A stretch of DNA of 64,000 nt from Bacillus ectoiniformans (lineage in GTDB: Bacteria; Bacillota; Bacilli; Bacillales; Domibacillaceae), in NCBI RefSeq assembly GCF_016908875.1, contig NZ_JAFBES010000007.1, positions 62,001 to 126,000 of the forward strand, written 5' to 3'. Shown here one piece after another: positions 43,538-50,655 of the stretch (within the stretch, counting starts at the first letter, position 1; each line of letters opens with the position of its first letter). Below the pieces are notes generated by a model that was given only the letters and a program-made list of their open reading frames with translations, was not told the origin of the DNA and made no database searches. The position numbers were made by a program, and so were the translations under genes.

Positions 43538-44218
43538 ATGACAACGAAAATCGTAATTATAGATGACCATCAATTATTCCGTGAAGGCGTAAAGAGAATT
43601 TTAGACTTTGAAGCAACGTTTGAAGTGCTCGCAGAAGGCGATGATGGCAGCGAAGCGATCAGCCTGATTGAAGAACATGAGCCAGATGTCGTTCTTATGG
43701 ATATCAACATGCCTGAGTTAAACGGTGTGGAAGCGACCCGTGAATTAATCAACAAACACCCGAATACGAAAGTCATCATTTTATCGATTCACGATGATGA
43801 GAACTACGTGACACATGCGCTGAAATCAGGCGCTATGGGTTATCTATTAAAAGAAATGGATGCCGACGCATTGATTGAAGCCGTGAAAGTGGTAGCAGAA
43901 GGCGGCTCTTACTTGCACCCACGTGTCACACATAATTTGATTGCCGACTACCGCCGTTTAGCGAATGACGAAGGCAAGGGCAAAGGCTTCCAGCAAACGG
44001 AAGTACGCCGTCCGCTGCACCTGCTTACTCGCCGTGAGTGTGAAGTGCTTCAGCTGCTAGCAGACGGAAAAAGCAACCGCGGAATCGGTGAAGCTTTATA
44101 CATTAGTGAAAAAACAGTTAAAAACCACGTCAGCAACATTTTGCAAAAAATGAATGTAAACGACCGGACACAAGCCGTGGTCACAGCGATCAAAAAAGGC
44201 TGGGTTGAAGTTCGATAA
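43538..44218 (+). CDS. degU: response regulator DegU
   Basis: 226-aa NarL/FixJ-type response regulator. The receiver domain has [17 protein letters not shown], the phospho-Asp in [13 protein letters not shown] (about 55), [10 protein letters not shown] and [13 protein letters not shown]. The C-terminal LuxR-type HTH has [20 protein letters not shown] and [16 protein letters not shown]. DegU with DegS controls exoenzymes, competence, motility and biofilm. The start is ATG 43538 behind GGGAGG; an in-frame GTG at 43514 is upstream of that site. Several likely targets (comF, flagellar genes, exported proteases) are nearby. Confidence 0.97.
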   Translation: MTTKIVIIDDHQLFREGVKRILDFEATFEVLAEGDDGSEAISLIEEHEPDVVLMDINMPELNGVEATRELINKHPNTKVIILSIHDDENYVTHALKSGAMGYLLKEMDADALIEAVKVVAEGGSYLHPRVTHNLIADYRRLANDEGKGKGFQQTEVRRPLHLLTRRECEVLQLLADGKSNRGIGEALYISEKTVKNHVSNILQKMNVNDRTQAVVTAIKKGWVEVR

Positions 44219-44226
44219 ATTTTTTT

Positions 44227-44262
44227 AGAGTCAGACCTCCTAGTGGGGTTTGGCTCTTTTTT
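44227..44262 (+). terminator. terminator of degS-degU
   Basis: AGAGTCAGACCTCC pairs with a G/T-rich complement ending TTTGGCTCT (some G-U pairs), followed by TTTTTT. Confidence 0.8.
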
Positions 44263-44335
44263 GTGGCTGGGCCAGGCTCCTTCGCTTGGCTGTTGCATAG
44301 CATAGTAGTGTGCAATCAAGTAAGGGGGAGAAAAG

Positions 44336-44614
44336 ATGTATCCTGAAACGAATCAATATTATGTGAATTACCCTGTTGTAGAGACAGAAGAAGAGCTGCT
44401 GCGCCGCCCGTATGGCGGTGGCTGGAGACCGCGTCCTCGTCCGTATGGCGGCGGCTGGTTTGGTCCACGCCCATATGGAGGCTTTTACCGACCTCGTCCA
44501 TATGGCTTCGGCAGTCCGTTCTTCGGCGGTTTCTTAGGCGGGTTGACAGGAAGCTTGCTGTATCCGTATGGCGGTTACTATGGGTATCCAATGAGCCCGT
44601 ATTATTACTATTAG
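44336..44614 (+). CDS. small Gly/Tyr/Pro/Arg-rich protein, unknown
   Basis: 92 aa. After an acidic start (MYPETNQYYVNYPVVETEEE) the sequence is built of RPYGGGWRPRP-like repeats (three or four copies of RPYGG), a short Gly/Leu/Phe patch, and a Tyr-rich end. There is no signal peptide. The ATG at 44336 follows AGGGGGAG, a strong site, so it is probably real. Low-complexity Gly/Tyr proteins of this size are common in Bacillus spore coats, but no family is recognised, so this remains a guess. Confidence 0.75.
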   Translation: MYPETNQYYVNYPVVETEEELLRRPYGGGWRPRPRPYGGGWFGPRPYGGFYRPRPYGFGSPFFGGFLGGLTGSLLYPYGGYYGYPMSPYYYY

Positions 44615-44699
44615 GTAGGGGCAGGAATGGTTAGTTGCTGATATAGATTGAAAGCGTTGGTGGAATTGCGGAAGCTGAAGATTGAAAACGGTAAATGCG

Positions 44700-44845
44700 C
44701 CGATACAATCGGTAAAGCCGAACCGCCGTTAGAACTTTGAATTCCGCCGATAGAATCCCTATATCCGCCGTTAGAATCCCTATATCCGCCGTTAGGATTT
44801 CAAAAGCCGCCGTTAGAATGACCAAAGCCGGCGATAGAGCGAAAA
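44700..44845 (+). repeat. 21-bp-phased repeat array, type A (array 5)
   Basis: Seven units with core CGCCG(A/T)TAGAA. The TA of the core falls at 44704, 44730, 44751, 44772, 44793, 44814 and 44835: one spacing of 26, then five of exactly 21. Two neighbouring units also share the filler TCCCTATATC. The array lies between convergent genes in a 328-base gap that otherwise holds only a terminator. Confidence 0.82.
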
Positions 44846-44895
44846 AACCGAGCCAAAACTCAAAATTTTGCTCAGCATTCACGCTCGATCAAACA

Positions 44896-44942
44896 AAAAA
44901 GTGACTCGAACGCCATTATAATGGCCGTTTGAGTCACTTTTT
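44896..44942. terminator. bidirectional terminator at treR
   Basis: AAAAAGTGACTC pairs with GAGTCACTTTTT, and an inner CCATT/AATGG stem extends it. A- and T-runs flank it on both strands. Confidence 0.85.
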
Positions 44943-45674
44943 CTATTCTTCCATGCTTTTGCTTCTTCGTGCGAAATCGACAAATCGGAATTTGTCGAGA
45001 CGATGCCGAGATTCTGTATATTGAAACTGCGAGGCATCATCTAAATACACATAGGTTTTGACAACGACGACGTGGCTGTCATCATGCAAGTCCAGTAAAC
45101 TCGCATCTTCTTTCGTCCGCTGTTCGACGACAATTTCTTTTTTGGCAAAGCTAATGTTAAGTCCAAGCTCTTCTTCAAGATATTGGTAGATCGAGCCTTC
45201 GCAAATTTCTTTTGTCAAATGAGGGACGTGAGATTTTAAGAAGTGATCTTTATCAAGGATGACGCGTTCACCATTAATTTGCCGGGCGCGCACGACATGC
45301 CAAACTTCATCCGTTTCTTTTGCCTGCAGCTTCTGTTGGAGCGATTCGCTCGGCGTATGCAGGCCAAATTCGTAGACATGCGTTTTAATGGGACCTTCCA
45401 TCTCACCCTGCAATTCTTTGAAACTGACAAGTCCGGAAATTGGAAAACTCATTTTCGGCGTATCAAGGACGAGAGAGCCTTTGCCGCGGATTTTTTGAAT
45501 CATTCCCTTTTGAGCAAGCAGCGTCAATGCTTTTCTGATCGTTTCTCTAGATGTTGAATACTTTGCTGACAGTTCATTCTCAGATGGCAGCGTTTCCATC
45601 GGTTTGTACAAACCGTTTTGAATCGACTCAGCCAGCTCCTGATAAATTTGCATGTACTTATTCGTTTTTGACAT
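44943..45674 (-). CDS. treR: GntR-family trehalose operon repressor
   Basis: 243 aa. An N-terminal GntR winged helix (about 5-75, with LPSENELSAKYSTSRETIRK and IQKIRGKGSLV) is followed by a UTRA effector domain (about 90-235). The UTRA region and overall sequence match TreR, which releases its operators when it binds trehalose-6-phosphate. Two operator-like sites (52184-52195 and 52216-52227) lie in front of treP. Unlike B. subtilis, where treR follows treA, here it is 3.3 kb away beyond other genes. The start ATG follows GGTGATAATATT. Confidence 0.88.
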   Translation of the reverse strand: MSKTNKYMQIYQELAESIQNGLYKPMETLPSENELSAKYSTSRETIRKALTLLAQKGMIQKIRGKGSLVLDTPKMSFPISGLVSFKELQGEMEGPIKTHVYEFGLHTPSESLQQKLQAKETDEVWHVVRARQINGERVILDKDHFLKSHVPHLTKEICEGSIYQYLEEELGLNISFAKKEIVVEQRTKEDASLLDLHDDSHVVVVKTYVYLDDASQFQYTESRHRLDKFRFVDFARRSKSMEE

Positions 45675-45770
45675 AATATTATCACCAAATTTATTTTACC
45701 ATAATTCTGATAGTTGAGGTGCAGAAGCATCTTGTCTTACAATGAAACAGAAGGGAAGTGGCTAAAACAT

Positions 45771-46319
45771 ATGACATATAAATGGATCGGAACAGCGGTG
45801 CTTGCAGGTGTAATACTTGCTGGCTGCGGATCGGATGCCGAAAAAGAAGAGCCGAAAGAAGATAAGCCCGTACAAGAAGCGGCTGAATCACCGGCTAAGA
45901 AAGAATCCGAAGAGAAGGCGACAGAGAAAAAGCCGATTGAAGAAGCAGATAATCTTCCGCCTGAGGAGAAAGAAGCACTGCTGCAGGCGTTTGAGCAAAA
46001 TATACAAGCGTTTAACTCTAAAGATGTGGATGCCTATATGGAGACACTGTCCAAAAAACCGGTTTCTTTTGATTATGAAGAAGAGCGGAAGTACGTGGAA
46101 AAGACATTTGCTTCGTTTGACATGAAATTAGAACCGCAGCACACGGTCATCATTAAATACGATGAAAAGAAAAAAGAAGCGAATATTTTTTCTGCGATGA
46201 AAACTGTCACAAAAGATTTGCAGAGCGAAAAAGTGGTAGAAAATGTGACTCGCCAAGTGTCGGTGTACAGGAAAGAAGAGAGCGGCTGGAAACAGATCTC
46301 CACTTTCGCAATGCAATAA
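45771..46319 (+). CDS. lipoprotein with NTF2-like C-terminal domain
   Basis: 182 aa. A lipoprotein signal with lipobox LAGC (Cys19) precedes a charged Glu/Lys/Pro linker (about 22-60) and a domain of about 115 aa (PPEEKEALLQAFEQNIQAFN, then DVDAYMETLSKK) that looks like an NTF2/DUF4440-type fold. It is held on the outer membrane face. The ATG at 45771 has only a distant GAAGGGA; the frame is open back to 45714 but the signal peptide fixes the start. Function unknown. Confidence 0.8.
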   Translation: MTYKWIGTAVLAGVILAGCGSDAEKEEPKEDKPVQEAAESPAKKESEEKATEKKPIEEADNLPPEEKEALLQAFEQNIQAFNSKDVDAYMETLSKKPVSFDYEEERKYVEKTFASFDMKLEPQHTVIIKYDEKKKEANIFSAMKTVTKDLQSEKVVENVTRQVSVYRKEESGWKQISTFAMQ

Positions 46320-46379
46320 GGTGTAAAAACTATCGGAATATTTGGTATAATGAATGGAATACATAGAGGAGGCGGAAAT

Positions 46380-46844
46380 ATGACTGAAAAGCAAATGAAT
46401 GTAGAAAGCTTTAATCTTGATCACACGAAGGTAAAAGCGCCGTATATTCGCTTGGCCGGCAAAAAGGAAGGACGAAACGGAGATCAAATTTTAAAATACG
46501 ATATTCGTTTCTCTCAGCCGAATAAAGAGCATATGGAGATGCCTGCTCTGCATTCATTAGAACATATGATGGCAGAATTCAGCCGCAATCACTCGGAACA
46601 TATTGTCGATATTAGTCCAATGGGGTGCCAGACGGGTTACTATTTGGCGGTCATCAATCATGACGATTACGACGATGTTTTGCGGATCGTGGAGAATACG
46701 CTAAAAGACGTACTTGAGGCGACGGAAGTTCCTGCCTGCAATGAAGTACAATGCGGCTGGGCAGCGAGCCACAGCTTAGAGGGCGCACAGGAATTAGCCC
46801 GTTACATGCTGTCGAAGCGCGACGAGTGGACGGAAGTATTTTGA
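46380..46844 (+). CDS. luxS: S-ribosylhomocysteine lyase
   Basis: 154-aa zinc or iron enzyme that splits S-ribosylhomocysteine into homocysteine and DPD, the precursor of autoinducer-2, in the activated methyl cycle. The metal site HxxEH is in [11 protein letters not shown] (about residue 57) with the third ligand Cys in [12 protein letters not shown]. The catalytic Cys is in PMGCQTGYY. The ATG at 46380 follows GAGGCGG; ten upstream codons from an ATG at 46350 are not conserved. A TATAAT lies at 46347-46352. It is a single gene. Confidence 0.97.
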   Translation: MTEKQMNVESFNLDHTKVKAPYIRLAGKKEGRNGDQILKYDIRFSQPNKEHMEMPALHSLEHMMAEFSRNHSEHIVDISPMGCQTGYYLAVINHDDYDDVLRIVENTLKDVLEATEVPACNEVQCGWAASHSLEGAQELARYMLSKRDEWTEVF

Positions 46845-46851
46845 TATAGGC

Positions 46852-46893
46852 AAAGCCCCCGGTTGCTCTTAGTTGAGTGATCGGGGGCTTTTT
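46852..46893. terminator. bidirectional terminator, luxS / DMT exporter
   Basis: AAAGCCCCCGG pairs with a CGGGGGCTTT arm, with T-runs on both sides. The stop codon of the minus-strand exporter gene lies in the loop. Confidence 0.9.
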
Positions 46894-47786
46894 GTTTGGA
46901 TGAAACTGTTGCTCGGCTGCCGCTGAATAGTTAAAAGAATTGAACTGAATAACAAGACAATACCGAGTCCTTGCCAAGCGGTGAGGACGTCTCGGAAAAA
47001 TAAGACACCAATCGCGATCCCCACCACTGGCTCAATCGTTGCAAGCATCGCCGCTTTGCTGGATTCCATTCCTTTTAATCCGGCGGTGTATAAAAGATAG
47101 GCAAATATGGTCGAAATCAATGCCAGTCCGGCCGCGTTAATGATCACTTGCGGTTTGATAAATAAGTCAGCTTTTTCCCATAAGGCGCTCGTCGGCAGGA
47201 CAAATAGTGTACCGAGCAGCATCGAATACGCCGTAATCGTAAGCGAATGATAGCGGTGGCCGATAAATTTTGAAAAAATCGTGTAGAGTGAGTAAAAAAA
47301 TCCCGAGGCTAGTCCCGTCAAGACCGTCAGCAGGGTGATCGCTGTCTCCGCACTTGGCAGCAGTCCCACCGTGAAGGCACAGCCCACAACCATGATAGCG
47401 AGAGCGGCCCATTTTTTAATCGTTAGAGCTTCTTTAAAAACGACTCTTGAAATCAATGTCACAAACACCGGCCCCGTGTAAAGCAGCACCACCGCAAGTG
47501 ACAGATTCGCCTGTTCGATCACACTGAAAAAACAGTAATTAAAAAACGCAATGCTGATGATGCCCGTGCCAATAAAATAAGGAATATCACGCAGGCGAAC
47601 CTTTAGCAGCTGCGGGCGAAAAATGAGCAAAAAACTGAATAAAATGAGTGCAGAAACGAAGACACGGATGCCCACCACTTGCCACGGCGTAAACGACCAC
47701 TTATATAAATAATTGACAAATACCCCGATTACACCCCAGCAGGCCGCCCCGAGGATTACAGATAGATAGGACAAACGTTCAGACAC
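46869..47786 (-). CDS. EamA/DMT-family transporter
   Basis: 305 aa with ten membrane segments and two EamA repeats (about 5-135 and 150-290). LGAACWGVIGVFVNYLY starts the first repeat and the second ends with EPVVGIAIGVLFFRD. These usually export metabolites or amino acids. The start is best at GTG 47786, a few bases after GGAGGGA; the ATG at 47801 lies upstream of and within that site. The substrate is unknown. Confidence 0.88.
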   Translation of the reverse strand: MSERLSYLSVILGAACWGVIGVFVNYLYKWSFTPWQVVGIRVFVSALILFSFLLIFRPQLLKVRLRDIPYFIGTGIISIAFFNYCFFSVIEQANLSLAVVLLYTGPVFVTLISRVVFKEALTIKKWAALAIMVVGCAFTVGLLPSAETAITLLTVLTGLASGFFYSLYTIFSKFIGHRYHSLTITAYSMLLGTLFVLPTSALWEKADLFIKPQVIINAAGLALISTIFAYLLYTAGLKGMESSKAAMLATIEPVVGIAIGVLFFRDVLTAWQGLGIVLLFSSILLTIQRQPSNSFIQTKSPRSLN

Positions 47787-47850
47787 AATGACTCCCTCCA
47801 TTCATGATAAGTATACAATAGGTTGGCGGGTAGAGGGTTTGTATCTTAAG

Positions 47851-47882
47851 AGATTGGTTTATTTAACCAATCTTGTTTTTTG
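47851..47882 (+). terminator. orphan plus-strand terminator
   Basis: AGATTGGTT pairs perfectly with AACCAATCT, followed by TGTTTTTTG on the plus strand. No plus-strand gene precedes it; the nearest is luxS, which has its own terminator, with an opposed gene between. Confidence 0.7.
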
Positions 47883-48059
47883 AATGAATGGGTTTTGCAG
47901 GGAAGTATGGATGCGCATAAAACCGTGGAGGAATGATTTCTGGGCGATCAAAGCACAAACACAGGTGATTTTTTGACTCGAATGTTTAGCCTTGAAAGGA
48001 TTTTCCTGTCATGCAACCGAAAAAATAGCGCATCCTACTAATAAAGGAGGGATGTACAG

Positions 48060-48221
48060 ATGGCAAAGCGTAAAGCAGAGCGTAATGCAGCAGAGAAATA
48101 CAGCAAAACGCCAAAGGAAAATATTCAGGATACAGAATTTTCCGCTGAGTTTGCGAATGGGGAAGATGCAGCAAAGGGTGCAAACCGCAATTCTAAGCAA
48201 GGACGTAAGGGCAGAGCGTAA
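48060..48221 (+). CDS. small basic protein, YfhD-like
   Basis: 53 aa, encoded behind a strong AAAGGAGGG (start ATG 48060, stop TAA 48219-48221). It begins MAKRKAERNAAEKY, has a central acidic EFSAEFANGEDAAKG and ends in a basic Gln/Arg/Lys stretch (NRNSKQGRKGRA). The pattern EFSxE-A-D followed by an Ala/Arg/Asn-rich end recalls the YfhD family of small Bacillus proteins, and such proteins are often spore-linked. The match is from memory and weak. Codon use and ribosome site argue for a real gene. Confidence 0.65.
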   Translation: MAKRKAERNAAEKYSKTPKENIQDTEFSAEFANGEDAAKGANRNSKQGRKGRA

Positions 48222-48496
48222 AGAAGCTAATGGCCCATGCCGTGCGAGTTTATCATGAATTTACCATTTAAATGCAGTCAAGCTCTATGGGGCATTGGGT
48301 TAAAGGTGGTATTCTAAACTAAAGGCTATTTTCCACTTAAAAAGCAGGTGGAAAATGGCCTTTTTTCTTTTGTTTCAGGATTTTTCGGGTTCGTTTGTAC
48401 TTTGCTGTAAAAATAGCAGCGCCTCCTTAAATTTGCATTTTAAGCAGACCCCGCGGTGAGGCTGTTTTATATCCAAGTCTATGTTGAATCCTTGAA
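48222..48496. other. intergenic stretch before array 6
   Basis: Holds a terminator (48321-48366) and otherwise no recognisable feature. It belongs to a 710-base gap that continues with array 6 and the treA terminator. Confidence 0.5.
48321..48366 (+). terminator. terminator downstream of the YfhD-like gene
   Basis: AGGCTATTTTCCAC pairs with GTGGAAAATGGCCT (one mismatch), followed by TTTTTT. Confidence 0.85.
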
Positions 48497-48872
48497 TGTA
48501 AAGAAACCTCTAGGAATGAAAAGAACTGGCCCTGAGTGTAAAGAAACCGCTCCAAATGTATACAACCACTCACTCACTGAAAAGAACCAGTTACTCATTG
48601 AAAACAAAAGCGTGAATGAAAAGAAGTGGTGCCTGAGCGAAAACAAAGTGGGAGCGAATGAAAAGAACTACACACGAAGTGAAAAGAACACTCGGTGAGT
48701 GAAAACAAATGAGGTGTGAATGTAAATAAAATACTCTATGAAAAGAACTGAACCCTGAATGAAAAGAAACCTCTGTGAAAGAAAAGAAATTATGCCGGAG
48801 CGAAAACAAAGTGGGAGCGAATGAAAAGAATCTCCAACCAGTGAAAAGAACCAGTTACTCATTAAAAACAAA
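48497..48872 (+). repeat. 21-bp-phased repeat array, type B (array 6)
   Basis: Nineteen units with core GARTGAAAANAAA, the largest array in the window. Core positions run 48497, 48517, 48537, 48557, 48578, 48599, 48617, 48638, 48659, 48680, 48700, 48721, 48739, 48760, 48780, 48801, 48822, 48842, 48862; all spacings are 18, 20 or 21. Two longer stretches recur inside it: GAGCGAAAACAAAGTGGGAG with the following GCGAATGAAAAGAA (from about 48636 and 48799), and GTGAAAAGAACCAGTTACTC or near it (48577 and 48841). It lies between convergent genes. Confidence 0.85.
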
Positions 48873-48880
48873 CCCTCATA

Positions 48881-48920
48881 TAAAAACTCCCAAGCCGCGT
48901 GCACTCGCGGCTTGGGGGTT
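48881..48920 (-). terminator. terminator of treP-treA
   Basis: On the minus strand CCCAAGCCGCG pairs with CGCGGCTTGGG, followed by AGTTTTTA. Confidence 0.88.
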
Positions 48921-48931
48921 CACTCACATTC

Positions 48932-50602
48932 TTATTTAATTAAATAAACAATCGACTCATACGGACGAAGTGTCAGCTGAGCGAAGTCTGTTGGGGAATC
49001 GCTGTAGTTAGATAACAGCACTTCGCCTGTTGATTTCGCCGCCGCGCCTTCAGGCAGCTCAAACGTCGTTTCTTTCTCATAAAAGTTGTTTACGACCAAA
49101 AGCTGTTCGCCGTTTTCGCCGTGGCGCATGTAAGCGAAGATATCCGGATGGTCAGCAAGCAGCAATTCGAAGCGGCCAGTCGTAATGATGTCATATTCTT
49201 TGCGTAGGCGGATCAGTGCTTGATAGTGATAAAACAGGGAATCTTTATCCGCTAGCGCAGCTTCGGCATTAATCTCTGTATAATTCTTCGCCGGATAAAT
49301 CCACGGTGTGCCAGTCGTAAAGCCGGCGTTTTCTTCGCTGTTCCACTGAACAGGCGTCCGGGAATTGTCGCGTGATTTATGACGCAGAATCTCCAGTACT
49401 TCGTCTTCTGATTTCCCTTGCTCTAATAAAATATTGTACATATTCAAGGACTCTACATCGCGGTACTCATCAATCGATGTAAATTTCGGGTTCGTCATGC
49501 CGAATTCTTCGCCTTGGTAAATGTAAGGTGTGCCTTGCATCATATGGATCAATGTCGCAAGCATTTTGCCGGACTCCCGATGGTACTCGCCGTCATTTCC
49601 GTAGCGGGAGACGACGCGCGGCTGATCGTGGTTGCACCAGAACAGGGCATTCCAGCCGCCGCCTTTGTTCATTTCCACTTGCCACGTGGATAAAATATCC
49701 TTCAGCTTCTGAAAATCCACGTCGGCAAGCGCCCATTTTTCACCGTTTGGGTAATCAACCTTTAGATGGTGGAAGTTGAACGTCATGCTTAATTCTTCGC
49801 GTTCAGGATTCGAATATTTGATACAGTGGTCAATTGTCGTAGAAGACATTTCCCCGACCGTCAGCATGTCATATTTTGAAAACACTTCCTGATTCATTTC
49901 ATGGATGTACTCATGCACTTTCGGACCGTCTGTGTAAAAGCGGCGGCCGTCGCCATCACCGGTTTCATCTGGAAACTCCTGATTTTTCGAAATTAAGTTA
50001 ATCACGTCTAAACGGAAGCCATCGATGCCTTTTTCCGCCCAGAAGCGAATCATTTCATAGACTTTTTCGCGAACGGTTTCGTTTTTCCAGTTCAAATCAG
50101 CTTGTGTGACGTCAAACAGGTGAAGATAGTATTGGCCGGTCTCAGGGTCAAGCTGCCAGGCATTGCCGCCGAATTTGGACTCCCAGTTAGTTGGCGCTCC
50201 ACCATTTTTGCCGTCCTTCCAAATATAAAAATCACGGTATGGATTGTCTTTTGACTTGCGCGATTCGATGAACCACTCATGCTCGGTTGACGTATGGTTC
50301 ACGACAATATCCATAATAATTTTGATGCCGCGGTCATGCGCTTCATTTAATAATTTTTCAAACTCTTCCATCGTTCCGTACTCTTCATGTAGCGAATAGT
50401 AATCGCTAATGTCATAGCCGTTGTCGTTTTGTGGGGATTTATAAATCGGCGTCAGCCAGATGACATCGATGCCGAGCTCTTTTAAATAATCTAACTTCTC
50501 AGTAATGCCGTTAATGTCCCCGACGCCATTTCCCGTCGTGTCGTTAAAGCTCTTCGGATAAATTTGATAGACGACAGATTTTTTCCACCATGGTTGTTTC
50601 AT
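48932..50602 (-). CDS. treA: phospho-alpha-(1,1)-glucosidase (trehalose-6-phosphate hydrolase)
   Basis: 556-aa cytoplasmic GH13 enzyme that splits trehalose-6-phosphate into glucose and glucose-6-phosphate. GH13 motifs: DIVVNHTSTEHEWF, nucleophile Asp in GFRLDVINLISK, acid Glu in TVGEMSSTT and the third Asp in FWCNHDQPRVVSRYG. Length and the N-terminal WWKKSVVYQIYPKSF are typical of TreA/oligo-1,6-glucosidases; the gene before it encodes the trehalose PTS permease, which supports TreA. The start ATG follows GGAGGG. A terminator-like hairpin lies between treP and treA. Confidence 0.94.
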   Translation of the reverse strand: MKQPWWKKSVVYQIYPKSFNDTTGNGVGDINGITEKLDYLKELGIDVIWLTPIYKSPQNDNGYDISDYYSLHEEYGTMEEFEKLLNEAHDRGIKIIMDIVVNHTSTEHEWFIESRKSKDNPYRDFYIWKDGKNGGAPTNWESKFGGNAWQLDPETGQYYLHLFDVTQADLNWKNETVREKVYEMIRFWAEKGIDGFRLDVINLISKNQEFPDETGDGDGRRFYTDGPKVHEYIHEMNQEVFSKYDMLTVGEMSSTTIDHCIKYSNPEREELSMTFNFHHLKVDYPNGEKWALADVDFQKLKDILSTWQVEMNKGGGWNALFWCNHDQPRVVSRYGNDGEYHRESGKMLATLIHMMQGTPYIYQGEEFGMTNPKFTSIDEYRDVESLNMYNILLEQGKSEDEVLEILRHKSRDNSRTPVQWNSEENAGFTTGTPWIYPAKNYTEINAEAALADKDSLFYHYQALIRLRKEYDIITTGRFELLLADHPDIFAYMRHGENGEQLLVVNNFYEKETTFELPEGAAAKSTGEVLLSNYSDSPTDFAQLTLRPYESIVYLIK

Positions 50603-50615
50603 GTATAGCCCTCCT

Positions 50616-50648
50616 AAAAAAGAAGGGTGACACTGTAGAGGTCACCCT
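50616..50648 (-). terminator. hairpin and T-run between treP and treA
   Basis: On the minus strand AGGGTGAC pairs perfectly with GTCACCCT across a nine-base loop, followed by TCTTTTTT. It sits inside the operon 14 bases before treA, so it likely causes partial termination or protects the treP message end. Confidence 0.75.
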
Positions 50649-50655
50649 GGTTGAT

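Noticed and set aside
44648-44662. cre-like TGAAAGCGTTGGTG
   Set aside because: Only the left half matches, and it lies downstream of a gene in a convergent gap, not at a promoter.
44631-44882. Minus-strand open frame of 83 codons over array 5
   Set aside because: Again a repeat by-product with a seven-residue period (LTADIGI-type). It has no ribosome site.
48497-48872. CRISPR array
   Set aside because: Units are only about 20 bases, the core is degenerate, there are no constant long repeats with unique spacers of equal length, and no cas genes are present.
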